This document shows, one piece after another, positions 45,473 through 53,319 of a stretch of 64,000 nt of DNA (within the stretch, counting starts at the first letter, position 1; every line of letters starts with the position of its first letter). The stretch lies in NCBI GenBank assembly GCA_902168255.1, contig CABHON010000009.1, forward strand, positions 1 to 64,000. Direction: 5' to 3'. The position numbers were made by a program, and so were the translations under genes. The notes below the pieces were generated by a model. It made no database searches. It saw only the letters and a program-made list of their open reading frames with translations, and was not told the DNA's origin. The DNA comes from an uncultured Legionella sp. (GTDB taxonomy: Bacteria > Pseudomonadota > Gammaproteobacteria > Legionellales > Legionellaceae).

Positions 45473-46363
45473 ATGATTAAAACATTTACAGCCAATACAT
45501 GGGATGAATTTGAGCAACTGTGTGCGAAGAGTGAAATACGCCAAGAAGCCATTGAAGCCTTAGAAAATGGGCAGGTTATTTATTTTCCTAATTTATCTTT
45601 TCATTTAGAAAAAGATGAAAATTCCTTATTGACACCAGATTTAGTGCCAGCTAAAAAAAGCAAGAACATTAGTTATAACCCTAATAACCAACAATTAAAA
45701 GCCCTGGAAGAAACCAATCCAAATTTACCGGCTTTAAAAAAACTAATGCAACGTTATGCCACATTTTCTGAGTCAATGATTCAGCAATTATTTCCACATT
45801 ACCAATCCAGTTTAATAACCGCACGTACCAGTTTTCGTCCAGTGGAAATCGCAGGACGGCAAGCGCCTTCTTATCGAAAAGATGATACCCGGCTTCATGT
45901 GGATGCTTTTCCTTCATCGCCTAATCAAGGCCGTCGTTTACTGAGGGTATTTAGTAATATTAACCCACATGGAAAGCCCCGTGTTTGGCGATTAGGTGAT
46001 ACCTTTGAATCTGTTGTAGATTATTTTAAACCACAATTAAAAAGTACACCGGCGATTTATCGTCATCTATTAAAACATTTGAAAATTACTAAAGGATACA
46101 GAACCGAATATGATACATTGATGTTAATGTTGCATGACACGATGAAGGCAGATTTGGACTATCAGAAGACAGTAAAACAACAAACATTAGATCTTGCAGC
46201 TGGTGGTTCCTGGATTGTTTATACGGATCAAGCATCCCATGCTGCAACGGCTGGACAATTTTGTTGTGAGCAAACCTTTATGTTGCCGGTAAAAGGAATG
46301 CAAAATCCAGACAAGTCTCCATTAAAGGTAATGGAACGGGTATGGGGCAGACAACTGGCTTAA
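45473..46363 (+). CDS. kdoO: Kdo hydroxylase (KdoO-like dioxygenase)
   Basis: The protein resembles the Fe(II)/2OG-dependent enzyme that hydroxylates Kdo to Ko in the LPS inner core of Burkholderia and Yersinia. Iron ligands H142-x-D144 lie in TRLHVDAFPSS, with the distal histidine in DQASHAAT. YHQ-free N-terminus, no signal peptide; acts at the cytoplasmic side. AGAGGTG precedes the ATG. Length 296 fits. The modification makes the core more acid-stable. Confidence rests on family resemblance. Confidence 0.8.
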   Translation: MIKTFTANTWDEFEQLCAKSEIRQEAIEALENGQVIYFPNLSFHLEKDENSLLTPDLVPAKKSKNISYNPNNQQLKALEETNPNLPALKKLMQRYATFSESMIQQLFPHYQSSLITARTSFRPVEIAGRQAPSYRKDDTRLHVDAFPSSPNQGRRLLRVFSNINPHGKPRVWRLGDTFESVVDYFKPQLKSTPAIYRHLLKHLKITKGYRTEYDTLMLMLHDTMKADLDYQKTVKQQTLDLAAGGSWIVYTDQASHAATAGQFCCEQTFMLPVKGMQNPDKSPLKVMERVWGRQLA

Positions 46364-46421
46364 TAATTCTACATAAAAGTAATAAAAAAATTCTTAAGAA
46401 CGAAAAAAATGCGTTTTATTG

Positions 46422-46430
46422 TGCTATAAT
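46422..46430 (+). promoter_or_regulatory. extended -10 promoter for sspA
   Basis: TGCTATAAT, a perfect extended -10, 37 bp before the sspA ATG; no clear -35. Likely start of the sspA-sspB-nnrD-tsaE transcript. Confidence 0.6.
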
Positions 46431-46467
46431 TACGCAACATTTTTAATTATAGATAGAGGTAAAAATT

Positions 46468-47091
46468 ATGGCGGTAGTTGCAAGACGTACGGTAATGTCT
46501 CTTTTTTCAGATACTGATGATATTTATAGCCATCAAGTGCGTATCGTGTTAGCGGAGAAAGGGGTCAATGTTGATATTCATTCAGTAAGTGCCGAAGATA
46601 TGCCGGAAGATTTATTGGACTTGAATCCGTATGGTTCAACACCTACTTTAGTGGACAGGGAATTGGTTTTATATCACCCCCATATTATTATGGAATATTT
46701 AGATGAGCGTTTTCCTCATCCTCCTTTATTACCGGTGTACCCTGTTGCGCGCGCGGAAGCACGCAAGATGATGTATCGCATTGAAAATGATTGGTATTCT
46801 TTGCTAAAGATTATTTTACGTGGTCAACCAAAAGATGTAGCACGCGCGCGTAAGCAATTATTAGAAAGTTTGTTGGTTATTGAGCCGGTATTTTCCGATA
46901 AGCCTTATTTTTTAAATGATGAGTTTTCTTTATTAGATTGCTGTGTAGCACCACTTTTATGGCGTTTGAATCAAATGAAATTTGAATTGCCTCATACAGC
47001 AGCGATTGGTGATTATATGCGTCGTGTGTTTGCACGTGAATCTTTCCAAGCGAGCTTAACAGAAGCTGAACGCGAACTGGAAATTGCTTAA
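46468..47091 (+). CDS. sspA: stringent starvation protein A
   Basis: An RNA polymerase-associated protein of the glutathione transferase fold that reprograms transcription in stationary phase and stress. MSLFSDTDDIYSHQVRIVLAEKG is the thioredoxin-like start, and NPYGSTPTLVDRELVLYHPHIIMEYLDERFPHPPL is typical of SspA. The surface PHP region is kept as PHP in FPHPPLLP. 207 residues, normal. First of a four-gene operon, 14 bp before sspB. Confidence 0.95.
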   Translation: MAVVARRTVMSLFSDTDDIYSHQVRIVLAEKGVNVDIHSVSAEDMPEDLLDLNPYGSTPTLVDRELVLYHPHIIMEYLDERFPHPPLLPVYPVARAEARKMMYRIENDWYSLLKIILRGQPKDVARARKQLLESLLVIEPVFSDKPYFLNDEFSLLDCCVAPLLWRLNQMKFELPHTAAIGDYMRRVFARESFQASLTEAERELEIA

Positions 47092-47105
47092 TTAAGGTTA
47101 GTGCT

Positions 47106-47528
47106 ATGGCAATATCGAATCGTCCTTATTTAATTCGTGCTCTATATGAATGGATTGTAGACAACAATTGGGTTCCTCATATTCTGGTTAATACAGAGAT
47201 GAAGCATGTTCAAGTCCCTGAACAGTATATTGGGCAAGATGGAAATATTGTTTTAAATATTTCTCCTGATGCAACAAGAGGACTGTTAATTGGAAATGAT
47301 CGCATTGTTTTTACAACACGTTTTTCCGGCATAAGCTATCAGGTATGCGTTCCTCCTTTTGCAGTAAAAGCTATTTATGCAAAAGAAAATGGGGAGGGCA
47401 TGACCTTTCCCGATGAGGAAATTGATAAATTTGATGAGGTTGATTTATCTAAATCCCCTGATTTGCCAGAACCACCTCCTATGCCACCTAAAACAACCCG
47501 TAAGCCCCATTTAAAAGTGGTAAAATAG
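47106..47528 (+). CDS. sspB: ClpXP adaptor protein SspB
   Basis: SspB delivers ssrA-tagged proteins to ClpXP. The start RPYLIRALYEWIVDNNWVPHILVN and GLLIGNDRIVFTTRFSG are characteristic. The acidic linker and the C-terminal ClpX-binding tail (RKPHLKVVK) are present. Nine bp separate it from nnrD. Confidence 0.95.
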   Translation: MAISNRPYLIRALYEWIVDNNWVPHILVNTEMKHVQVPEQYIGQDGNIVLNISPDATRGLLIGNDRIVFTTRFSGISYQVCVPPFAVKAIYAKENGEGMTFPDEEIDKFDEVDLSKSPDLPEPPPMPPKTTRKPHLKVVK

Positions 47529-47537
47529 GAGACTAAC

Positions 47538-48353
47538 ATGCTTTCTCCATTGCCACCCCGTCCGCTTAATAGCCATAAAGGAGACTATGGACATGTATTA
47601 ATTGTGGGAGGGGACATTGGCATGGGAGGGGCGGCATGTTTAGCCGCAGAAGCTGCTTTACGAGTGGGTGCGGGCTTAGTTTCAGTTATTACCCGTTCAG
47701 AGCATATTCCTGCACTATTAGCCCGATGTCCTGAAGTGATGGGTTATGGTGTCTCAGAAATTTCTCAAAATTTACCAATAATTGCAAACTTGTTTAAAAA
47801 AGCAAGTATATGTGTTGTTGGACCAGGAACGGGAAACTCTTCTTGGAGTAAAGAAGCCTTACAGTATATATTAGCGCAAAAAAACTTGCCTTGCGTGATG
47901 GATGGTGGTGCATTACGTTTATTATCTGAAATGCATGTGAGTCGTGATAATTGGATTTTAACACCTCATCCAGGAGAAGCTGCTGCCTTATTAAAATGCT
48001 CAATTATTGAAATACAAGAAGCCCGACAAGAATCTGTTCAAGCCATACAAAAACAACGAAATGGCATTGTTGTACTGAAAGGCGCTGGTACCTTAGTATG
48101 TGATGGAAAAACTCACCCCATTTATGAAAATGATAGCCATAATCCTGCCATGGCAACGGCCGGCATGGGAGATGTTTTGAGTGGTGTAATGGGTGGATTA
48201 GTAGCTCAAGGATGCTCATTGTGGGACGCTGCATCATATGGTGTATGGTTGCATGCTCGGGCGGGAGAATGGGCGTTAAAAGAAACATCTACTTTAGGAA
48301 TTCGACGGAGTTTATTAGCCCATGAATTATTCCCATACTTGTCATTTAGCTGA
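47538..48353 (+). CDS. nnrD: ADP-dependent NAD(P)H-hydrate dehydratase (NnrD domain)
   Basis: Repairs hydrated NAD(P)H using ADP. Motifs: the GDYGHVLIVGGDIGMGGAA start of the ribokinase-like fold, VVGPGTG, LTPHPGEAAALL, and AGMGDVLSGVMGGL. In E. coli this domain is fused behind an NnrE epimerase; here only the dehydratase exists, as 271 residues. It overlaps tsaE by 32 bp. Confidence 0.92.
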   Translation: MLSPLPPRPLNSHKGDYGHVLIVGGDIGMGGAACLAAEAALRVGAGLVSVITRSEHIPALLARCPEVMGYGVSEISQNLPIIANLFKKASICVVGPGTGNSSWSKEALQYILAQKNLPCVMDGGALRLLSEMHVSRDNWILTPHPGEAAALLKCSIIEIQEARQESVQAIQKQRNGIVVLKGAGTLVCDGKTHPIYENDSHNPAMATAGMGDVLSGVMGGLVAQGCSLWDAASYGVWLHARAGEWALKETSTLGIRRSLLAHELFPYLSFS

Positions 48354-48756
48354 TGAAAAAGCCACTCAAGATTATGCGCTTGAATTGGCTCAATTAATTG
48401 ATCCTACGAAACAAACGACCTTATATTTTCAAGGGGAAATAGGCGCAGGCAAAACCACGTTGATTCGTTCCCTTTTTCGTCATTTAGGTGTCAAAGGAGC
48501 TATTAAAAGTCCTACCTTTTCTCTTTTAGAAGTGTATGAACTAGATGCTTTTACGATTTATCACTTTGATTTATATCGCTTAGCGGATCCACAAGAGTTA
48601 GAATTTTTAGGATGGCGCGAATGTTTTGTAGGACCTTCTTTATGTTGCGTGGAATGGCCAGAACGAGCAAAAAACTATTTACCTGAGCCAACCGCGTGGG
48701 TTAATTTAGCTTTATCAGGTAAGGGTCGCGAGTTAACGCTGATAAAAACTAGATAG
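48322..48756 (+). CDS. tsaE: tRNA threonylcarbamoyladenosine biosynthesis ATPase TsaE
   Basis: The ATPase that resets the TsaB-TsaD complex in t6A synthesis. Walker A GEIGAGKTT, then IKSPTFSLLEVYE and the HFDLYRLADPQELEFLG motif. 144 residues. The nnrD-tsaE order is a conserved one. The start lies 32 bp inside nnrD. Confidence 0.95.
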   Translation: MNYSHTCHLADEKATQDYALELAQLIDPTKQTTLYFQGEIGAGKTTLIRSLFRHLGVKGAIKSPTFSLLEVYELDAFTIYHFDLYRLADPQELEFLGWRECFVGPSLCCVEWPERAKNYLPEPTAWVNLALSGKGRELTLIKTR

Positions 48757-48914
48757 TATTATTGAAACCGTGATTCAACGAGATCACTTAAATAAATACA
48801 AGTAAAGTTGCATTTCTCAGAGCATGTTTGGAACCTGAGCTGTCTCCGAATTTATAAATTGAGAGACATGAGAATAGGGTAGGGGATGATCGCCTCTTAA
48901 ATCGTATGTGCTAG

Positions 48915-48939
48915 TTAGTAGACAACTATTGTCTACTAA
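48915..48939 (-). terminator. perfect 11-bp hairpin behind the antitoxin gene
   Basis: TTAGTAGACAA (48915-48925) pairs with TTGTCTACTAA (48929-48939), loop CTA. It lies 16 bases beyond the antitoxin stop. No U-tract follows on the minus strand. Confidence 0.5.
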
Positions 48940-48954
48940 TCGATTTAGAAGATA

Positions 48955-49278
48955 TTAATAAGCGACAATATCGGACAAAAGATGAATTGAAACTGTCGGT
49001 CTATTGGGGAATTCCGCTGTTATTTTGAGTTTTCCACCGAGAGCCTCAATATATTTGTTCAATGTTGATAATAGAAGATCAGATCTTTTTTCTAATCGAG
49101 AAACGCCATCTTGAGTGATATGAAGAGACTCACAGAGATCTTTTTGTGTTTTTTCTAATGCAAGGCGCAAATCACGCAGTGTCATTTCTTGAGAGATAAG
49201 TTCATTAGCTCTGTTTTGTACTGCTAACTGTCTTTTTTCTGGTAATGCAGATAATTTATCTTGAAGTGATGTAGCCAT
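48955..49278 (-). CDS. HigA-like antitoxin, XRE-type HTH
   Basis: A 107-residue protein with a C-terminal Cro/CI-type helix-turn-helix: LRLALEKTQKDLCESLHITQDGVSRLEKRSD, then the LLSTLNKYIEALGGKLKI segment of HigA-like antitoxins. It should neutralise the upstream toxin and repress the operon. Toxin-first order, 11 bp gap, as in HigBA. Confidence 0.85.
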   Translation of the reverse strand: MATSLQDKLSALPEKRQLAVQNRANELISQEMTLRDLRLALEKTQKDLCESLHITQDGVSRLEKRSDLLLSTLNKYIEALGGKLKITAEFPNRPTVSIHLLSDIVAY

Positions 49279-49289
49279 AATAAGCCTCG

Positions 49290-49637
49290 TTACAAATTCT
49301 TTAAGTGATGATTCAACCGTTCATCTGCTTTTTTTATCAATTGTTTATAAAATCTTTTTTCGCTAGAGCCTGATTTATCGCCGCAGATGAGCAGGATAGC
49401 CTGTCTTTTGGGATCAAATGCGAAAGCAAGTCGCCAAACGCCTCCATCGGCATTAAAACGAAGTTCTTTCATATTGGAATGTTTTGAACCGTTTAGTGTG
49501 TCAACGTGGGGACGACCTAATTCTGGCCCAAACTTTTCCAATAATTTTAAATGGGCATAACATTCATTTTGAACAACTTCAGACAGTTCATCAAATTCAG
49601 TTTCGAAGTCGTCATAAAAGTTAATTACCCAGTTCAT
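49290..49637 (-). CDS. HigB/RelE-superfamily toxin (Gp49 type)
   Basis: A 115-residue RelE-fold protein; the central MKELRFNADGGVWRLAFAFDPKRQAILLICGDKSG is typical of the Gp49/HigB toxins, which cut mRNA on the ribosome. The conserved basic C-terminus (FYKQLIKKADERL) is kept. First gene of the pair. It appears intact, so the system may be active. Confidence 0.85.
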   Translation of the reverse strand: MNWVINFYDDFETEFDELSEVVQNECYAHLKLLEKFGPELGRPHVDTLNGSKHSNMKELRFNADGGVWRLAFAFDPKRQAILLICGDKSGSSEKRFYKQLIKKADERLNHHLKNL

Positions 49638-49643
49638 GATATA

Positions 49644-49681
49644 AGTATGTGCTTAAAGTAATATGTTGTCAATAGCATATT
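49644..49681 (-). promoter_or_regulatory. toxin-antitoxin promoter and operator
   Basis: On the minus strand TTGACA (49672-49667) and CATACT (49649-49644) are 17 bp apart. AATATG (49660-49665) and CATATT (49676-49681) form a dyad over the -35, a likely antitoxin site. The -10 lies only 6 bp from the toxin ATG, so the transcript would be almost leaderless. Confidence 0.45.
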
Positions 49682-49929
49682 TTAATTATCGTAAAACGGT
49701 CGTTTGATGAGAGTATTTTTTTCGAGATTGAGAACTAAGAAATTTTTATCTTGTATTGCCCATGAATTCAGTTAGAATAAGGCCAGTACTGATTTTTTTG
49801 AATTTGATTAGGTAGATATATTCTATTGAATTGTGGTCTCAAAAAAGTAAGCTACTAAAAAAATAACTTTTATCAAATAAATGATAAATTGGTGTGCATT
49901 GGATATTGGTTTTCTCAAAGGAAATAATA

Positions 49930-50280
49930 ATGTGCCCAGAAATGTGTCCGCAATTAACGAATTTAGTGCCATTTGGGCAAAATTATTTAGGTGTCTTATT
50001 GCAGCTAAATATTTTGTTGTTAACAGGACATGTTTGGCTTATGTGGAACATAAAGGCAAGAATTTTCCTTTGGGTTTGGATTATTTCTTATCTTTTGATC
50101 ATTTTAGCTATTACTATTATAGTCTTAGGATATAAAGAAACTTTGGTTCTTATTTTGGAAAACAATTCAAATAGACACTTGGCATACCCGTTTGCACATC
50201 TAAATATTACACTATTTTCTGATTTAATAATATTATGCTTAGACTTTTTTATAATTTTCAAAGAGAAAATATTAAAGTAG
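49930..50280 (+). CDS. small membrane protein of unknown function
   Basis: The ATG at 49930 follows an AAGGAAAT ribosome site, deciding it over an ATG at 49894. About 116 residues with three hydrophobic segments (roughly 18-38, 40-65 and 85-110) and a short N-terminal MCPEMCP motif with two cysteines. No family recognised. The end overlaps the next gene by 46 bp. Confidence 0.5.
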   Translation: MCPEMCPQLTNLVPFGQNYLGVLLQLNILLLTGHVWLMWNIKARIFLWVWIISYLLIILAITIIVLGYKETLVLILENNSNRHLAYPFAHLNITLFSDLIILCLDFFIIFKEKILK

Positions 50281-50642
50281 TAGTTTTTCTATTTTTTTCA
50301 CTTTTTTCAGTTACGCTTCACGCAACAAGTTGTCTTTCGAAGCATTATTTCTCCCATCCAGAAGCTAATTTTTGGCAGTTAGATCATATTGAATTAGACA
50401 TAGAGATAGACTTCTTAAATAAAGATAAGACAGGCCAAAAAGTTTTTTTGATTGAAAAGAATAAGCAAACCGTATTTTCGCTGGAAAACCAAAACCAAAC
50501 TGTGTATTCAAAACCTGGATTACGGTATTTTGTCTATTGTATTAATAAACGCTATGTAAATGAACAACCATTAGAAATTCGTTCAGATTCATCTGTTAGA
50601 TGTACCGTAAATAAGAAATTACATTGTGAAGCAAATAATTAA
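50235..50642 (+). CDS. small exported protein of unknown function
   Basis: A signal peptide is visible (VVVFLFFSLFSVTLHATS) after a basic N-terminus. The mature ~105 residues contain four cysteines (one near the start, one in FVYCINK, two near the end), enough for two disulphides. It overlaps the membrane protein gene. The pair may be an envelope system of this lineage; nothing more can be said. Confidence 0.5.
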   Translation: MLRLFYNFQRENIKVVVFLFFSLFSVTLHATSCLSKHYFSHPEANFWQLDHIELDIEIDFLNKDKTGQKVFLIEKNKQTVFSLENQNQTVYSKPGLRYFVYCINKRYVNEQPLEIRSDSSVRCTVNKKLHCEANN

Positions 50643-50951
50643 GAGTAAAACTTTTTCTTTATATTGCCCAGTGTATACGGAAAATGTATCAGAGTAAGAT
50701 CTCATACGTGAAATGCATATCATAACCTTAAAACACATGTGGTATACATTTAATAACGACCATTAAATAAAGTTAATAATACATGTGTCTTAGATCTTAT
50801 AAATGACCGTTTAGATATATATTTTTTATCATTAATTGAATTAAATCGAAACAGTAAATTAAAAACTGAAAAGAACCTATTTGCTTTGAAAGAAAAAATA
50901 CTTATTTTAAAGCTATAATTTATACACGACCATTGATAGTGGAGCTAGAAA
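50643..50951 (+). other. intergenic region with nested dyad and promoter
   Basis: No gene is seen. A nested dyad is present: TAAGATCT (50695) and AGATCTTA (50792), enclosing ACACATGT (50733) and ACATGTGT (50781). TATAAT at 50914-50919 and GGAG at 50941 serve the gene fragment starting at 50952. Confidence 0.45.
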
Positions 50952-51065
50952 ATGAAAAAAAATCATTCAAAATGCTTGGCTAATTCAGATAATAATATCT
51001 GCGATAAAGACAGCTCTGCGAAGACGCCCGCAATTTGGAAAAATGCTTTTCCCATTGGGTTAGTT
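50952..51065 (+). pseudogene. 5' part of a small gene split by the ATPase cassette
   Basis: Starts with ATG behind GGAG (7-base spacing) and a TATAAT box. Thirty-eight codons are left before the cassette boundary (ending PIGLV). Joining codon 38 to the fragment at 52782 gives one open frame of 129 codons. The frame runs on into the inverted repeat and ends at 51143, but that tail belongs to the cassette. No family recognised for this short part. Confidence 0.7.
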
Positions 51066-51268
51066 GTTACGGCTCGCTTTCATAAACGCACGGGCTCGCA
51101 CTTATCGCCAAAAATGGGCTCACATTATTTGACTCTATCCTAAAATCTCGGCTCACATTCAATGACTTTATAAATTTCCTGGCTCACGTTAATTGCATTT
51201 GGGCTCACAATAATGATTTTATAATTTCACTTCTTTCACCAGAAAAACGTTCGTTTTTCTGGTGGATG
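51066..51268 (+). repeat. left inverted repeat with six GGCTC(A/G)C iterons
   Basis: Motif starts: 51071, 51093, 51117, 51150, 51181, 51202; steps 22, 24, 33, 31 and 21 bp, i.e. near two or three helical turns, so all could face one side of the helix. The outer two are GGCTCGC, the inner four GGCTCAC. An inner hairpin CACCAGAAAAACG / CGTTTTTCTGGTG follows near 51237-51264. Confidence 0.9.
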
Positions 51269-51360
51269 AAAATCTGATAAAATCATTGTGAAAAAGAATA
51301 AAATTTCCCGTTGAAAAAATCTGAATAAAGCAAGAATAATAAGCAACTAGTTTTCTTGTA

Positions 51361-52497
51361 TTATTTTATTTGATGGGCAAGGTAAGTTTTTGTCAAAAGA
51401 AAATAACGTATTGCAGGATCAAGCACTCTATGGAAGCCATCATTATCACAATAGATCATGTCCATTTTTTGTAATGATGCTACAGTTTTCTCAATGCTTG
51501 AGACCGGAATATTTGTAGATTTTCTAATATATTCTCCATATATTTCAACTGTTGGTTGTTTAGCCAATGCTTTCATAATATTTCTTTGATTAGCTGTTAG
51601 CTTAGAAATATCTTCAGCAATCCATTGTTCAGAATGAACATAATGATCCCAAGTGCGTTTAATTGTCTCCACTAAAGGCTTTTGTTCGTTTCTCCATAAT
51701 AGCCGACATAATCTATTTACATAGAATGTATGTCGTTCCGTAAGCAACATAATGACTTCAAAGCAATCATTATCAATAATGCTGCCCCATTTATTTTTTG
51801 ATAGATTTTCAATAAAACCTTTGAAGTCTATTGCTTTAATTCTATCTAATCGTAATAACTCACAAAGATGGTAAAGTGGACGAGTTTTGTCATTAAACAT
51901 TTGCTCTAGAAGGTGTCTATTGCTTCCCGAAAAAATATAGGTAACATTTTCGCTTCTTTCAACAGCATGGCGTATGCTTGCCTCTATAGTATGATTATTG
52001 GTAATAGTTGCAATTTGCTGAAACTCATCCATTGCAAAAACAATTTGCTTATCAGATTCTTTTGCTGTTTTCTCTAGCAACAAAAGTGCCTCTGTAATTG
52101 TATTAGGATGATGATTTCTTGCAGATAATTCAAGTTTTTGGCCAAACGCTGAAAGAGTAAGTTTTGGATTAAATGATGAAAATATCGAAAAAATACGATC
52201 TTTTAATAAATTTTCTTTTTCTAAAATTAAGGAACAAATCTCACTGACACCCAATAAAATTGCTTCTAAAACAAACGTGGCATCAACGGCCAGTAGTAAA
52301 TCAATAGAAACAGAAAGTATGCTCGATTCTTTTATTGATTGAATAATAAGACTTGTTTTTCCGTATCTACGTGGTGCAACAATGACGATGTGTTCATTAT
52401 TACTAAAACAATCTTTTAAATATTTTCGCTCCGTTTCTCGATTACAAAAGGCTTCTCCTGTAGCAATGCCAGACGGAAATATTTTTGCTTTATTCAT
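51361..52497 (-). CDS. AAA-type ATPase of the mobile cassette
   Basis: 378 residues. A short N-terminal FCNRETERKYL motif precedes the P-loop APRRYGKTS (K47); Walker B is IVFAMDEFQQ (D157, E158); the sensor strand reads YIFSGSNRHLLEQM. Residues ~300-370 look like a winged helix (LTANQRNIMKALAKQ...VSSIEKTVASLQKMDMI) and could bind DNA. This is the pattern of the Arch_ATPase/STAND-related ATPases that are abundant in mobile DNA and of unknown role. It lies ~90 bp inside both repeats. The iterons are the obvious candidate binding sites, by inference. Confidence 0.85.
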   Translation of the reverse strand: MNKAKIFPSGIATGEAFCNRETERKYLKDCFSNNEHIVIVAPRRYGKTSLIIQSIKESSILSVSIDLLLAVDATFVLEAILLGVSEICSLILEKENLLKDRIFSIFSSFNPKLTLSAFGQKLELSARNHHPNTITEALLLLEKTAKESDKQIVFAMDEFQQIATITNNHTIEASIRHAVERSENVTYIFSGSNRHLLEQMFNDKTRPLYHLCELLRLDRIKAIDFKGFIENLSKNKWGSIIDNDCFEVIMLLTERHTFYVNRLCRLLWRNEQKPLVETIKRTWDHYVHSEQWIAEDISKLTANQRNIMKALAKQPTVEIYGEYIRKSTNIPVSSIEKTVASLQKMDMIYCDNDGFHRVLDPAIRYFLLTKTYLAHQIK

Positions 52498-52578
52498 AAT
52501 TTAACCTTTCATATAATTACGCTATTAGCGTACCGCTACTGGCGGAATATAGCAAGTGATAAATGAAAATAAATTCTC

Positions 52579-52781
52579 CATCCACCAGAAAAACGAACGT
52601 TTTTCTGGTGAAAGAAGTGAAATTATAAAATCATTATTGTGAGCCCAAATGCAATTAACGTGAGCCAGGAAATTTATAAAGTCATTGAATGTGAGCCGAG
52701 ATTTTAGGATAGAGTCAAATAATGTGAGCCCATTTTTGACGATAAGTGCGAGCCCGTGCGTTTATGAAAGCGAGCCGTAAC
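52579..52781 (-). repeat. right inverted repeat with six iterons
   Basis: Mirror of the left arm with one mismatch. G(T/C)GAGCC motifs start at 52639, 52660, 52691, 52724, 52748 and 52770. The inner hairpin begins near 52583. High identity between arms implies recent insertion or ongoing correction. Confidence 0.9.
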
Positions 52782-53057
52782 AATTATCCATATTTAACGA
52801 CTGATATTGCGAAAAAAATAAATAAGCCAATGAATTTTGTCGCAAAAGCAATGACTCATTTAGACCTGAAAGGTAATCAGGAATATCATCAGGCTATAAA
52901 AACATCAAAAACAAGCGTAAGCCCACGATACTCTCAAGCAGCTTTGTTTTATCTTCAGGAATATATTAAAGATAATCCAAATTATAACCCATATACTAGT
53001 AGTAATAATGTCAAAAATATAATGGTTACACCACAAAATGGGATGAGTGATTCATAG
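52782..53057 (+). pseudogene. 3' part of the gene split by the ATPase cassette
   Basis: Ninety-one codons to the stop, starting NYPYLTTDIAKKINKPMN. The part DIAKKINKPMNFVAKAMTHLDL looks like a helix-turn-helix of the kind found at the end of larger DNA-related proteins; RYSQAALFYLQEYIKDNPNYNPY follows. An ATG at 52746 lies within the cassette's repeat and is not a natural start. In frame with 50952-51065 once the cassette is removed. Confidence 0.7.
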
Positions 53058-53137
53058 CACTAGCTTAACCTCTAAAATATTCAAGCTTGTGTCTGACACA
53101 AAATCATTGCCGCCATGTCATAGATTCTTCCGGAGAA

Positions 53138-53213
53138 CGTCATTGCGAGGAATATTGCATTGCACCCAAAGCGTAGCGAAGGGTTGCAATGCAAATATGA
53201 CGAAGCAATCCAG
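53138..53213. repeat. intergenic repeat of the CATTGCGAGG...GAAGCAATCCAG type
   Basis: CGTCATTGCGAGG and the end TGACGAAGCAATCCAG are the two ends of a palindromic intergenic repeat known in many proteobacteria including Rickettsia-like and Legionella-like genomes. Inside, ATTGCATTGCA faces TTGCAATGCAA around GCGTAGCG. One copy here. Confidence 0.7.
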
Positions 53214-53319
53214 TAACAATAATCCAATAAATATGTCTGGATGACGTTCACTGGGGGAGTATCTAACTAATATAGTGAATTCTTATGTTCAATTTAAGTT
53301 AAAAAAATTTAATAACTAT

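Larger units (their letters stand above)
51066..52781. mobile_element. 1716-bp ATPase cassette with 203-bp inverted repeats
   Basis: A discrete unit bounded by GTTACGGCTCGC... and its mirror ...GCGAGCCGTAAC. Both arms are 203 bp and differ at one position (51108/52739). Two further bases (TT/AA) outside also mirror. Each arm holds six GGCTC(A/G)C motifs and an inner 13-bp hairpin. The only gene is an AAA-type ATPase on the minus strand; there is no transposase, recombinase or HUH protein. Exact removal restores an in-frame gene. No target duplication is seen at the ends. It may be moved in trans or by an unknown mechanism. Confidence 0.85.

Noticed and set aside
51066-51268. CRISPR-like repeat array
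   Set aside because: The units are 7-bp motifs with short, unequal spacers, mirrored on the other side of the gene; no cas genes.
51066-52781. Tn7-like transposon
   Set aside because: Multi-site ends are suggestive, but no TnsA/B/D homologue, no typical end sequence, and the ATPase is not clearly TnsC-like.
48955-52781. A defence island built around HigBA and the ATPase
   Set aside because: The genes are separated, on different transcripts, and no nuclease or recognised defence domain is present between them.
52746-53057. A free-standing 103-residue gene starting at 52746
   Set aside because: The first 12 codons belong to the cassette's inverted repeat; the natural start is at 50952 before insertion.
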